Made by a program: the position numbers and the translations under genes. Source: Tulasnella sp. 424 (Eukaryota > Basidiomycota > Agaricomycetes > Cantharellales > Tulasnellaceae). From it: DNA of 64,000 nt. Below are positions 10,993-23,800 of this stretch, piece by piece (position 1 is the first letter of the stretch; each line of letters starts with the position of its first letter). The notes below the pieces were generated by a model that was not told where the DNA came from, ran no database searches, and was given only the letters and a program-made list of their open reading frames with translations. The stretch spans positions 218,296-282,295 of the forward strand of contig WSUB01000040.1 of assembly GCA_019633425.1 (NCBI GenBank), written 5' to 3'.

Positions 10993-12596
10993 ATGACCAC
11001 CTCTGAAAAGCAACCTCTTAAGTCTCGTACCGTCCGCATCTTCACCCGCGAGGACCTCGTCAACCACAACAACGCATCCACCTGCTGGGTCTCTCGAAAT
11101 GGAAAAGTTTACGACGTGACAGGTTTTCTGCAAGACCATCCTGGAGGAGATGACCTGATTCTCAACTACGCTGGAAAAGACATCGGGGAGATTATGAAGA
11201 ACCCTGACGAGCACGACCATTCCGATTCTGCTTATGAGATGTTGGAAGAGTACTGCATCGGCAGGTTGGGGACCGATGCTACGATCGTCGACGAAGGTAC
11301 GCTATTTTCCACTGGGCACAACCGGTCCTGTGACTCAACAAGGAATTTTACGGATTCATAGATTGGGAAGCGACGGCGGACTTCCATCCAGACGATACAG
11401 ACACTGTGGCGGACTTTGAGAAGTGTCAGTTCCTGGATCTTAGGCGGCCGCTGCTGCGCCAGGTGTGGGAAAGCAATTGGAGGTAAGCGAGATTACTGCA
11501 TAGTTGGGTCCCGACTTTTTTCTACTTCTCGGCTTCACTGCGAGGAAGCTTTGAGGTTTGCTTGGTCCGCAGCAACGAGCTCTCCTTGTCGACCTTGCCG
11601 TCCACAGCGACGCCATACCAATCTACTTCCCCAAATTCCCTCTTCCGACCAGACCCGGAGACTCGATTAACGAGGGCTAACGAAAATCCTTTCTGTTTCA
11701 CAGCAAGAGCTTTTACCTACAGCAGATTCATCAACCTCGTCATGTTCCTGGGTCTGCCCGAATGTTCGGACCGGATATCCTCGAGGTATGATATTACGAA
11801 ACCCATGCAGGATCTTCCGCTAACAAGCTTCTGTCATATTACTATAGATGTTTACCCTCACCAAGTGGTTCGTTGTACCAACGATTTGGCTCCCCATCGC
11901 CGGCTTCCTGTTCTTGCGCTCCCTCACGCAATTCTCCGGGATCAACCCACCGCTTTCCGAGCTCATCAAGACCAACCCACTGTCGCTGCCTTGGGATCGT
12001 GTTGCACCCGTCGCCGTAGTCCAGACCTTGTGCTGTTTCTTCTTTGGGAACGTGGTTTGGACGTTCTTGGAGTATACGTTGCATCGGTTCCTCTTCCACA
12101 TTGACGAGTGGTTGCCTGATCGTCCATCTGCCTTGACTCTGCATTTCATGATGCATGGTATTCACCATTATTTGCCTATGGATAGGTATGTCCAAAGATG
12201 CATGGAAGTCGTTTGCATCCCACTTACTCCCCTGGCATTTCAGGCTGAGGCTTGTCATGCCACCTGTTCTTTTCTTCACTCTCTCTTGGCCCTTCACCCG
12301 CCTGGCGTACCTCCTATTCCCGACTGCGATGGCAAATGGTACCATCTCCGGCGCCTTTGCTTTTTGTAAGTCCTAATGTTTCTCGGCCTCGCGACTCCCG
12401 GAACTAATCTACGCTATTCGATCCAGATGTCCTATACGACTGCATGCACTACGCCCTCCATCACACAAAACTTCCCCAATACCTTGCCGATATGAAGAAG
12501 TACCACCTCGCACACCACTACAAGAACTTTGAACTCGGCTTTGGTGTGACAAGCAAGGTGTGGGATTACGTCTTCAACACCCTCCTCCCGGTGTAA
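10993..12596 (+). CDS. SCS7: Sphingolipid fatty-acid 2-hydroxylase with cytochrome b5 domain
   Basis: Exons 10993-11296, 11362-11482, 11704-11785, 11848-12185, 12244-12365 and 12427-12596 give 378 aa, close to yeast Scs7 (384). Residues 14-95 are a cytochrome b5 domain with the heme signature DHPGGDD (His49) and a second heme His in EHDHSDSAYE. The C-terminal half has transmembrane segments and the di-iron His clusters LHRFLFH, LHFMMHGIHHYLP, MHYALHH and YHLAHHYKN. The enzyme hydroxylates the alpha carbon of very-long-chain acyl groups of ceramide in the ER. The second intron (11483-11703, 221 bp) is about four times the usual length here. All key histidines are present. Confidence 0.95.
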
Positions 12597-12993
12597 AGCC
12601 ACCGCCTAGATCTCTGCCTCTACCCATACAGTATTTAGTGCATACCCCTCTCAGCACATTTTATCGTACTTGATGTGTAATTATTTATTATTCCTCGTCG
12701 AGGGACGCGAAAAACGCGGCATACGTAGAATATACCATTATGGGGGGGACCCTGTTCGAACCTGAAGTATAGAGAAATGGCCTGAGACTTTTCCAAAGTT
12801 ACCTCTTCATTTACCACCACCAACGACCGCTACGAAACCTCCCCCCAATCCCTAATTAAACTGAGGTAAATATTTTGTACAATATCAAACGACGACCTAA
12901 AGCTAATCCACGTCCGCCTGGTTCAATGTAGCTCCTTTGCCCTCGGGCAGAACGACACGCCCACTCAAACGTTACTCTCCTTCCTCTGTAATT
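12597..12993. other. Intergenic, 3' UTR of SCS7 and promoter of wax-synthase copy B
   Basis: About 400 bp between two same-strand genes. Contains a G-run (gggggg near 12743) and AT-rich sequence; no gene seen. Confidence 0.4.
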
Positions 12994-14425
12994 ATGGACT
13001 ATTTTGCTTCCATCCTCAGACTTCCAGATGTAAGAACTTATTTAAAGAATCGGATTCTTTGTGCTCACCGTTCCGCTTAGGTCCATAGCCGTCCCCTCTT
13101 CAATCCACTCTCTCTCGGAGACTGGTCGCTGGCCACTTCGCCTCTTACCCTACTCGTCATCATATCGAAACTCGCCATTCGGAAACCCAAGGATACAACC
13201 GCGCGCCTTCTTATTTTACCTCTCGGACTCTATCTCTGCACCTACGCCGTCACGTTTCGAGACTACGCCCTGGGGGGTCCCCAATACAACCCATGGAACT
13301 ACGGAGTTGGGTTAACGAGCTTCACATTGGCTATGAAAATGGTCCACATGAGCTTCATCCGAATTGTCCCGAAGCGGATCTTGCAGTTTCCTCCAGTCCC
13401 GCGCGTAGACGGAGTCGGGGTTGGAGAAGGCAGTCCGACCCCAGAGGACGACTCGCCGAAAGCAGAAGGGTTGATTACAAAGCCACTGAAGGGGACTGTG
13501 AAGGAAGTCATCGCCTATGTCTTCGACCCCAGGTGCCTTCGATACGACTACAAGATGGCCAAAACGTTCCGAGCTATGGAGAGGAGGGATACCTCGAACC
13601 GTGTCACATTCATTATCTCCACTGTCGGGCGCTTCATTCTACACCTCTGCGTATTCGACCTCTGTCAAACCATTCTCCAAACTCTTCCTTTCCTTAATCT
13701 CGGCACTCCCAACGGGGGCAGCATTTACAACGAGGCCTTGCCCATTCCCCTCCGCTACGTTATTTCAACCACCGCCGTTCTCTCTACCGGAATAGCCGTA
13801 TACGCAGGCTTGGAGGTTGGGCATAATATTGTTACCCTCATTGGCGTCGGCCTTCTCCAACTTGACCCTGCAGACCATCCTCCCATTTTCTCTCAACCAT
13901 GGGTCTCAACGTCGCTGCGGGATTTGTGGTCCAGACGTTGGCATTCAGTCTTCCGAAACTACTTCGCCGTATTGGGATATGTGGTGGGCCACTGTGTCAT
14001 GGGTCAGGTTGGCGGAGTGTTGGGGGTCTTTCTCCTTTCTGGCCTCCTGCACGATTGGACAATCTGGGGTATGGGTAAAGGGACGGACTTTTGGAGGATA
14101 GTTGGGTTCTTCTACTTGCAAGGCGTCGGAATTTGTGTGGAGAGAGCCTTTAGCGTGCTAACGGGTAGGAAAGTAAGGGGTTGGTGGGGCAGAGTGTGGA
14201 CTTGGCCGTTTATGCTCATCACGGCACACTTGGTTGTGGAAGCGTGGTAGGTCACTTATTCGAGAATCCTCTTCTTTCTCTTTGGCACTGAGCTCACTTT
14301 TCATATGTTCTTCCAGGTTGCAACGTGGCTTGGCTGGAGGAACATACTTCCTGAAGCCCGAGTACCGACCTTTTTGGAGGCTCTGCAATTACCTGATGGG
14401 ACGCCAATGTATTGTAGGGGAATAA
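12994..14425 (+). CDS. Wax synthase-like MBOAT acyltransferase, copy B
   Basis: Exons 12994-13029 (MDYFASILRLPD, 12 codons), 13081-14246 and 14317-14425 give 436 aa. It aligns along its length with the copy at 1806-3215: HSRPLFNPLSLGDW, YNPWNYGVGL, AGLEVGHNIVTLIGVGLL and the catalytic-type LLHDWTIWGMGKGTDFW, ending LQRGLAGGTYFLKPEY. Hydrophobic segments are spaced as in the wax-synthase domain. Both introns fall at the same codons as in copy A. The linker after the first third differs most (VDGVGVGEGSPTPEDDS here). Substrate unknown. Six unrelated genes separate the two copies and they lie on opposite strands. Confidence 0.87.
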
Positions 14426-16225
14426 TAGGACTCTTGAAATCTACCTGAGATCGAGGATCATGGACGAATATGTTACTTTCGGACAGCTGAAAAGTCATCG
14501 GTCGAATTTGATAATCAAGACCACGTTCGCGTTTCCAGGACTGCGGAAGACCGAGGCTTGGACCCCATTTCGAATCCCGGCTACCCAACGATCGCCACCG
14601 TGCCGAGTTTATAGTTGTCCTCACCAAGCTGGATCAGTGTTGAAAGGAGTCCAAGGTCCGACATAGCGGCGTCTTGTCTGCGATGAACAGTCTTCGGTCT
14701 GTACACCCAATGCATAGGAGGTCAGGGGGGTTTTTTTTTCGGGTCATTTAGTAAACTTCGCGGGTAAATATTTTACATCAGCCGCAAGCGGGGCTATTTC
14801 ACCTGGCAGCATTTGACCGGTGCCAGGGTCCTCTGGGATTGCGCAGGCATTAGGACCCAGTATCACAAATATTTCCTGCAGCTCGCCCTTTTACGAATCC
14901 CCACGGAGGCCCTCATTTATACTACCTTCAATAGTAACGATACTCATAAAGCTCAGTGGAGCTAAATCGGTATTTAGCGAAGTGGAAAAGTTACTCGACG
15001 CCGTCGATGTCCGTACACCTAATTGACTTGTTTGCCTTCTCGGCGCGTGTGCCAGATTTGGATTCTCACCTGACCTGTTTGCGCACGTTCTTTATTCTCG
15101 ATCAACCGGGAGCAGAAACCCATTCGTAGAGATGGTAACTCTCCGCCAGGCAAGAGGACGACCAACTCACTTATTCCCCGAATCGATCATCGCGAAGGAA
15201 CTGGTGCTTTGAAGGTTGAACGGCCAGGCCAGCGTCAGTCCCAAGACCCGACAAGCGCCTCCTGCCATTGCCACATGTGCCAGAAGAATCCTCGCGAGAG
15301 AAGCCCCCATCTGTGCCAATATCATGCAACGGAACGTCCCGACTTCGGGCTATGGACGGGATGGCGCCATCGAAGAGTTTGCCTAGGCTTTTCTCGGAGT
15401 CACATCTCGGCTGCCCCCGGATCGAAGGCTGCATAGCGCTTCGCGAATGTGCAATGCACCATCGAATGAGTTCGAAGTTCTGATCGATCGTGGAGTGTTT
15501 CTGAATTGGATCTCCTCTCCCCAAACGCTGACTTCCTCAGAGGATCCCAGTGACGACCCACGCACGGAGCTTCCCCCATGCATGCTGTGACGTGCTCCCA
15601 TCCTGCAAGGTGTCATCACAATCACGTAGAGGGTACTGCTGGAATTGTGCTTTGAAATATTCGAAGCAGAAAGGAGGACCGTCGTTATTCGGAGCTTGGT
15701 GTTCTCTGACTCGGCGTTCTTGTTCGGAGAGGATGGGAGCCGCCCATCTCAACAATCCAGTCTTTCAACCAGTTTCCAAGGCTCAGACGAAGGTGAATAC
15801 AGATTCAGCGGAATGGGCGTCCGTTTGCAGTGAACCTCCTCAGCGGTCTTGTGAAGGAGCGACACACCGAGGAAAAGTACCAAGGCCCACGGACCCCATT
15901 TCGCCCTCAAACGACGCCGGTACCGGAAAGTCTCGACCTCCGTATCAAGCGCCCACGCAATGTTGTCCAATTTCATATTCTTGCAGATTGCAATCGTTTC
16001 CAGAAGGTCATATCCTCAACTTACGGTTCCTCGAGTCGAGCGTCTAAGCGTCATCTGACAACTGGCGCAAGCCTCTATCGTGCTTCTATCATCTTCGTGG
16101 AGCATATTGCTCACAATCTGGGATGCTAAACAGTGACAAGCCTATCCTGCTATATTACCGGTCTTTCGTGATCAAAGCCCGCACCCCACCCCAGCGTTAA
16201 ATTTCCCTCCTCGCTACCACCCACA
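14426..16225. other. 1.8 kb without a gene I can support
   Basis: Frames are mostly broken. A minus-strand ORF at 15749-15976 has one membrane-like segment (WGPWALVLFLGVSLL) followed by TPIPLNLYSPSSEP, loosely like the start of a UstYa-type protein, but the HxxHC motifs of that family are not found downstream. A run of nine T residues lies near 14731. Left unassigned. Confidence 0.35.
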
Positions 16226-18779
16226 ATGGCAACCGCACCTCCTCTCCGCGCTGAAGCGACTCATCGCAAAAATACTACCGAACCTCTTAGTAATCTCCCA
16301 ATCAAACTTCCTCGCGACATATACGCTTTCTATGGCCAACGTCTCCTCGAAAACCATCTTGCGCTGAAGTTTCCTGCAGAGCAAGATCCTTCCATTCCCA
16401 TACTCACTTCTGCTTCGGCGGAGGAAGCCCAGGCTGCAACCGCGAAAGACAAGATCCGACGCATTCCATTTGCACCGGGCCCAGTAATCCCCAAAAGACC
16501 CGTCGCTATTCTCGGCGCAGGTGTTGGTGGACTATATGCTGCTATGATCCTCGAGTCTCTTGGAATACCATTTGAAATTTTGGAGGCAACCGGTCGTACG
16601 GGGGGACGTCTCTTTACATACCAGTTCTACAACGGCGAGTTCCATGACTACTACGTAAGCGTGCTTTCTCTTGAGTACCTTCTCCTTTTCAACGCTGATA
16701 CACTTCTTAATCCAGGACGTCGGTGCCATGAGGTGAGCTCTACTAGCTCGTTCTCCAAGGCTGCACTAAAACTCCGCTATAGGTACCCCGATGCCGACGG
16801 GAACCCTTCCATGAAGCGACTCTTCATGCTTTTCAACTGCCAACAGCTCAACCCCAAAGATGGGCCCAAGCTCGCTGAAAAGCTGCTAGATTACAAGTTC
16901 AATTGCGACGATGCCTTCCGCTACTATAACGGCGTTCGTACCAAAATCAGTGATACCACGAATACCTTCAGGTTCCAAGAGACTGGCGCGGACCCAAAGC
17001 TCCTCCCACTCGGAGGTAGTGAGGTTCTAAAGAAATACGTATTGGACGACTTCGTCAAAGATCTTCTGGATGACCTTCATACGGGCGGACATAAAGGATG
17101 GGACCACCTCATGGAATTCGACAACTATTCCACCCGAGGCTATATGACTTTGAAGAAAGGAATCGACGCAGTCACGGTCGATTGGGTCGAAACGGTCACT
17201 TATGGTACAGGCTGGTTTGACAAGGCCCTGTCCGAACTTGTCCTGGAGTATATCGCTTTTAGCTCTTTCTTGGACCATCCAACGTATAAATGTCTCGAGT
17301 AAGCATATTTCTCTATCTCAACAGCAACGAACTGAGAGCTGAGCTGCCCGACTTTTCTTTCCTTTCTTATATATTTTCTCTGCTGCAGTGGTGGCTCGCG
17401 AGTTCTTCCCGATTTCATGACCAAATACATCAACAAGCAACGCCCGAATGCACTTCAGCTAGGCAAGCGAGTCACTGAAATATATTACGCTGCACCGGGC
17501 GAGGTCACTTCTGGCCTCACTCCCGTTCGCGTAAGAGTTGAAGGCGAAGATAGGTCCAGGGAATATGGGCACGTCATCTCAACTCTCCCGTTGCCAGTTC
17601 TGCGCTCCCTTAGCATCGACGACGCTGGACTTGATATCAAGCAGACAAACTCACTTCGTCAACTTCAATATGGCCCTTCAGAGAAGATCGGAGTCAAGTT
17701 CAGGACCCAATGGTGGAGAACGGGAAAAGACAATGACGGACAGACTCTCAACATCATAGGAGGACAAAGCTTCAGCGATCGGTAAGACTTCCCTACGATC
17801 AGCCGGCGTCAGTGCAAATCGTCTCACTTTCGGCTCCGCATGCAAAGTGTGATTCGCACTGTCGTGTATCCTAGCTTCGGCATCCCTGGCAACCCTCCCG
17901 AAAGCACGGTGCTCATTGCGTCATACTCGTGGACAGAGGTATATGACACCGCCTTTGTCACGACAATGGTTCGCGTCCTTACCTAACTCGTTTCATTTTT
18001 CCTAAGGATGCTCTCCGACTCGGTTCCATGATCTCTGCCGGTGGCGCTCTGAAGAATCAAGTTAAGGACCTGGTGTTGCGAGACCTATCCAGGATCCACA
18101 ACGTCTCGTACGACTTCTTGTTTGAGCAGTACGAAGATCATTTCGGTTGGGATTGGACACATGATCCACTGACCCAAGGCTCGTGATCACGTGAACCCGC
18201 CTGACTGACCCTCGGCCACTAACCTGCGCTTCGGTCATAGGTGCATTCGCCTTCTTTGGACCAGGGGAGTTCTCTACCATATACAAGAGCCTTAATCGCC
18301 CCGCAGCTGGGGGACGGCTTCATTTTGCTGGAGAAGCTCTGAGCACCAGGCATGCGTACGTGCTCGCGACCACAGGCGTGCGACTCGAATTCTACGACTA
18401 ATGTGCATTACGTTAACCTTTCAGATGGGTTGTTGGCGCCCTAGACTCTGCGTGAGCTCTGTCTAACATTATACACGTCGCTCCTAACCTTGACGGATCT
18501 TTACACAGGTGGCGAGCGGTAAAAGAAGTCCTCTGGCTGAGCTATCCTTACCTAATAAAGAAGTTCGAGCAAGAGTGGGGCAATAACGAAGATTGGATTA
18601 TTACCAAGTCGTTGAAGGGTAGGATCAATCTACCGGACTTCGAGGGCTGGGGAGATGGTGATCAACGCCCCGAAGTCGAGCGTGACTTGATTCTCCTTCA
18701 GCTCTTGGCCCACCGAGACCTTAACGGGAAGGAACTCCCTGTCGGGGCCCTTCCAGTCGAGACACAGAGCTCTGCTTAA
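16226..18779 (+). CDS. FAD-dependent L-amino acid oxidase, copy A (Lao1-like)
   Basis: Nine exons: 16226-16654, 16716-16732, 16783-17298, 17389-17781, 17848-17938, 18007-18178, 18241-18355, 18425-18451, 18509-18779, giving 676 aa. The FAD-binding Rossmann motif GAGVGGLYAAMILES (residues 97-111) is followed by ILEATGRTGGR, the amine-oxidase GG doublet. DGGSRVLPDFM and the FAD-proximal C-terminal GGRLHFAGEAL are also present. Related basidiomycete enzymes deaminate L-amino acids to keto acids, ammonia and hydrogen peroxide, and serve nitrogen acquisition. Exons 2 (17 nt) and 8 (27 nt) are microexons. The intron after codon LTQ starts with GCTCGT, a GC-AG intron. No signal peptide is seen. It faces its paralog across only 76 bp. 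Confidence 0.88.
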
Positions 18780-18855
18780 TCATCCTGTATCGTACCAAGT
18801 GTTTGAAATTGTAGCTCGTATTGGAAGGTCATTCGCAGAAGAGATGCAGACAATA
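18780..18855. terminator. 76 bp convergent 3' junction shared by two oxidase genes
   Basis: The stop codons of the two convergent oxidase paralogs are only 76 bp apart, so the 3' UTRs almost certainly overlap into each other's coding strand. No clear AATAAA is present in this short stretch. Confidence 0.5.
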
Positions 18856-20894
18856 CTAAGGCAACCGCAGATCTAAAGTAGTTCCTTCCATATCTCCGCC
18901 CCACCTATCAAAAAACTCTGGTAAACGATCCGGGTAACTGGTGCTGAGGACCGATTTGACGGCTCTCCAGCTGGCCTTGAGCGCTCCAACAATCCAACTG
19001 CGATTTAAGGAGCACCGAATCAATATCTAAGAGCACCACGGAGACTCCGATTCTCACCCATGCTGAAGACTCAGGGTATCCCCCGCGAGGTACAGATAAC
19101 CGTCGGCGGCGGGAGCTAGAAGACTTGGGTACAGGCTTTCAAACTCTCCGGGTCGAAAGAATGGGGATCCGCCTACGGGCGAGAGGCGCACGTAAGTTTG
19201 CGAAAGAGTAGGGACGGACCCAGGTACTTTCCTTGGGCGAAGGGATTGTGCTGCCAGTTATATGCAAAATGATCGACGTATTGTTCCTCTAGCATCGAAA
19301 GCGGTACGTTGTGTACCCGCGCTAGGTCACGAAGGATGATTGTTTTCAATCGCATGTTGGCTCTCTCTCCAGAATTGATGAGTGACCCCAAGGAAGCTGC
19401 ATCGGCTGTCCAGGTATAGCTGGCAATCAAGACAGTGGTGATATCAGGTTCCTGGAGGCCATAGCTTGGGTAGACGACGAGTCTAATCATGCTAATCACG
19501 CAGTCGCGTATTCGTTTCAGCTCCTCAGTCGTTCTAACGAAAGGGTCGCACCGATCTGTAAAGCTTTGTCCACCCATAATATTCAGTGGCTCGCCACCAT
19601 TTCCGCACCAGTTCTTCCACCATTGAGATTTGAACTTGACCCCGACCTTGACCCCGGGCATATATGAGACTTGACGTAGAGCATTTCTTTGATTGACAGA
19701 GAATCCTGCCGAGTCGAGATCGAGTGTGCGCAAAACTGGCGGAGGAATAGTGGAGATTACATGACAGTAAAGACGGGGATCTGTTTCGCCATCTATTGCA
19801 AGCTCAAGGTGATTGGACGCTACGGCGCGGATCGCTTTGACGACCTTGCACCGTTGGACCGTTCCAGGAGACGAATCATCCAGGAATTTGGCCATACCCC
19901 TCGTAAGGATTTCGCAGCCTCCACTATCAGGCACCAGTCAGAGTGTGACGCAGTTATCATTCACGCCACTTACTCCAAGCAATACCAGTTCGTCTCTGAG
20001 CCGCCAAATGCAATCGAATCAAGCACCATTTCCGACAAAGAAAAGTTGTAGAACCGGGCCGGGGAGGCAATGGTTTCGCACCAATTGATGGTTGGAGTCG
20101 AAAGGCCGCGTTCCCAGGACAAATATGTTCTAAAAGAGTGCTTATCGAGCTTGATTACCTCCTTCAACCCGTTCTCACCGTCGCTGGGAGTTGATATTGC
20201 CTTCTTCACCACACAAACCAATGGCGTCAGAGCCTCATGGAGTATGCCATCTACTCCCTTCTCTATATCCTCTTTGGGAACACCGGTGGCAAAGAAGTCA
20301 AATGGGTCGCCATCCGCTTGAGCCACTCGGGTGCTGTATCCGTTGAAATCGAGAAAGGAATTCTTGGAATCAGCTTCGGAATAGAACTTAATCAGACTTG
20401 AGGCTATCTCTAGATCATTTGAGTTGAGCTGGCGGCAACGGAGGAGATGGAAGAGGCGGTTCATCGTGGGCTCGTCAGGAAACCTCATGGCTCCAACGTC
20501 CTGTAACATAAGTTGAGCTCCGCCTAAAGAGAGGTAAAAGGCTTTAAATAGAGGGATGACTTACGAAGTAATCATATTTCTGAGTGGAGAATCGATGCGT
20601 GAAAACTCTTCCGCCAACTCTTTCGGACGCTTCAAGGATCTCGCAAGGAATCCCAAGCGATTGCAGAATGAGAGCAGCATACAAGCCACCCACTCCGGCT
20701 CCAATGATCCCAACGGGAACGGCATTGCGTTTCTTTTCGGCTAGGGTCAATGGACCAGCACCGGTTTTCGCTGAAGGCGCCTGTTGGGTTTGACCTAAAG
20801 AAAAGAGCGGATGATTGTGAATAGAAGACGGTGTATCGCGGCGTGCTTGCGCTTCAAATGGTTGGGTGGACGAAAAGCTCTGTAGGTCAATCAT
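18856..20894 (-). CDS. FAD-dependent L-amino acid oxidase, copy B, with a mutated splice donor
   Basis: Exons on the minus strand 20565-20894, 19974-20500, 19552-19923, 19232-19491, 19058-19172, 18856-18997 would give 581 aa. GAGVGGLYAALILQS (residues 65-79), ILEASERVGGR, DGGCEIL and YLYLAGDTLSL match copy A. The N-terminus is about 30 residues shorter, and the 17 nt microexon and two other introns of copy A are absent. The 60 nt intron 19492-19551 is open in frame, so it could be retained. The next intron (19173-19231) begins with GAAAGT where copy A has GCTCGT: the +2 base is A, not expected to splice efficiently. Without splicing translation ends at 19173, removing the C-terminal FAD-contact region. 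Either a GA-AG intron, or an early pseudogene. Confidence 0.72.
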
Positions 20895-23800
20895 TGCAAT
20901 GGTGAAGTAGCAGGAAGGAGGGTGTTTGACCTATACTTAAAGGTGAGTTACATTTGGATAACTCTTCTGTCTACGCCCCCACCCTCACTCCTAGGCGGGG
21001 AGAAGCTCAAGGTTTGATTTACGTCCTGGCTGTCAAGCCCCTGCCACACCCCTATCCACCCGCTTAGACCCCGCTGCAGCTACGTCCCACGGTTGGTGTG
21101 ACTTTATAGAAGACGATGGGAGCTGAGAGGAGTTATATCAGTATTAACAATCCCAAAGCCACTCGACATCCAATAGGTAAAGTAGGATATGTCTGATTAA
21201 CTATGCTTGTGTCACGATGATCTCGTTTCTATGGTGGCTAACTTGCCTCTTCAATAATGTGTGCTTTGAGATGAACCTTCCATCAAAGCAAACTTCCCTT
21301 TGCAATTGTATCGAACCCGGTCAGCTAAGCCGTACAGTATATCAACATTCTTACCAGTGTAGATCGTTTGAATTCAAAAAGCCGCGACATATACGTCCCA
21401 CGGGTTAGCGTGGCTCAGTTTATAGAACGGTTAGCCCAATGGAGAGGATTTAGCACATGGATTCAAGCACAATGTTATTGCGTACCCAATATATAACTAA
21501 GCTAAAATAATAAACCATGGACGAGATCGGTTAACCGAACTCGATGCCTTTGCCTGTAGGTTGCCTGGACATGGTGTTGCCTACGGAGCGAAGCGAAGGA
21601 GATCGAAATGTCAACTTCGGCAAACTTCAAGAGGTCGAAGTGGATCGAAGGTACAACTTCGTCAAGAAGGGAAGATGTACATCACGGCGGATGCCTCCCG
21701 CTGGCAAATGCATAATGCAAAGCATGCATTGCTCGCCATTGCATCTTCTTTATACCTTAGATGTGGGCCACCGCGTACCGATTATGTGAAGGTGGTTAAC
21801 CGTTAGCTGAATCTGTCAGTCGAAGCACGAATTGACCTCACATAGGAACATTACCCGAAAATGTAAGAATCACCAAAGAAAAGTCGAGCAAATATTCTAG
21901 GCTGCGCTACTGGTTCGTGGCTGGGATCAAGGTAACATCCCATGGATCAGTACCAGCAGAACGGGCAGATAGATTTCGGTCGTCCTGAAAGACTGAAATA
22001 TTCTTTCTTTACGAAAGAGTGGCAGTGATGATTCACCGTGTGGATTCGAGTTCATGTTCTTGTCCTCAGCGGCACCCTGTGACTGAGAACGCCTCGCTGG
22101 CTTGTCATCCTCTCTTCCTCAAGAGTTCTGCTGATATTTGGCGATACGTAGATCTTCCTACAACCAGTTTCGGGACGAAATAGCTGAGGAGACAGCGAAA
22201 TATACTTCTGCAAGAGACGAAAGGCAACTCCTCCTGGAAGATTCATGAAAAACGCTTTGGGACCAATTCCTGGAGACCACGTTGGAAAGCGTGCACAGCC
22301 AGCATTTGAATCGTGTCATGTTCGGATAAAATGCAGTCCTCTTGGAGTGAAATTGCTCTCGGGACTATCGACGACTGGACCGATACCCTCTTGACCGGAA
22401 CTCCTGATGTTGGCGACATGCAGCTGCGTGTTGCCGGACCGTTTTCCTCGGTCTTCTTGAACGGATCCCGCGAACTCTCCAAAATGGGCAAAGGAACTGA
22501 AAAGGAGATCATTTGTGCCTGAAACCGATACGGTACTCAGTCTAAGTCGTGCATGATGTCGGACGGCATGGTCACGTCTTCCAGGCCGAGATCGTGAATC
22601 ATGGACCATCGACATGGCAACCCCCGTGCATCTCAGCCTCTGCCATAACACGTTCTAACTCCACCCTCTTCATATCCGTCACAGCCCGACGATGATTATT
22701 TGCTTTGACTGCTGGAAAACGCCGTACACCCACTTACCCGACGTTCGGCCACGCCGTCTTTCCCAAGCCGACCCAGCCAACGGGATCCATCGAGGCTATT
22801 CGGCCCAGCGATCTCACCACTGGCCTCTCATCTCAGGCTCGTTGCTTTCCGATTGCAGTCGCCTCACCTCGACTGGCCATTGGGCGGTGTCGGGAGAGAG
22901 GCGCTGTCTCAGGTGCTCTCGGTTACTGTGGCACACGACTCCTGCCTGTCGCTCATATCTCTTCCGCTCGCTTTTTTCCGTCAACGAGTACCAATATCGC
23001 GACACCTGGATCTCGCTGATGTCAGTTCCAGTGGGGAAGTGAACCAATCGGGCGAAGTCGTCCTGCCCGTTACGTCGTAAATGACGGTTGCCAGACGGGC
23101 TGCATAGGATCAAGCCAGTTCGTCACAGCATTACATGCGATTCCATGAGTACGAAGGCTCTATATGTAACCGGCTTCCTGGGCCATCGGACCGACAACAT
23201 TGCACGCTTGGTTGGGCCCAGAGGAACGTCTCGCGTCCCTCCGTCATCCTTTATTTTACCACGTGAAATTCTCTACGCGGGGATAGAATACCATATTTCT
23301 ATCTTAGCATACATGCTAGCACAAGTGATTTACGGTTTCACGGACCGAATCTGCGCCATGGCGCTTTTATGGTGGAGGTGCTGTCATTTGTCGTACTCTG
23401 GCGAATTGGGAAACAACCGTTACTATGGCGTGTTGACGGCGCGCACCGAGAGAGCCGTTTATTACATGAGAGACAATTCGAAACATATGGCAGCCTTCGC
23501 TCGAGGCTAGGCTACGGACCTTCCCGTAATTGATTTTTTGGTGGCTACGCACGTCACCTATGGCTGGACGCAAAAAACACTTTTCGATGCCCAAAGGGGG
23601 TCTTCCCGATCGCACGTTACGGGAATCCATGGATGGAATAAGCCACGGCAGTCTCACGGGGTTCACTGTGTGCGAGTCTAAATTGCTGCAGCCAACCAAC
23701 GCACGACATGAGTCGGTAACCTCCCTTCGTTCAAGAAGAACTTCTCTTTCTAGGCTCTTGTAGACCCTCAGGGGGTCCAGAACACCGAAGTGGTCCCGCC

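Noticed and set aside
12738..12770. GGTTCGAAC on the minus strand, resembling a B box
   Set aside because: Stem does not pair; no cloverleaf.
14560..14590. TTCGAATCCC resembling a tRNA B box
   Set aside because: No matching T-stem and no A box at the right distance.
15749..15976. Possible UstYa-like membrane protein exon
   Set aside because: Only one hydrophobic stretch and a YSP motif; the two HxxHC motifs of the family were not found in any downstream minus frame.
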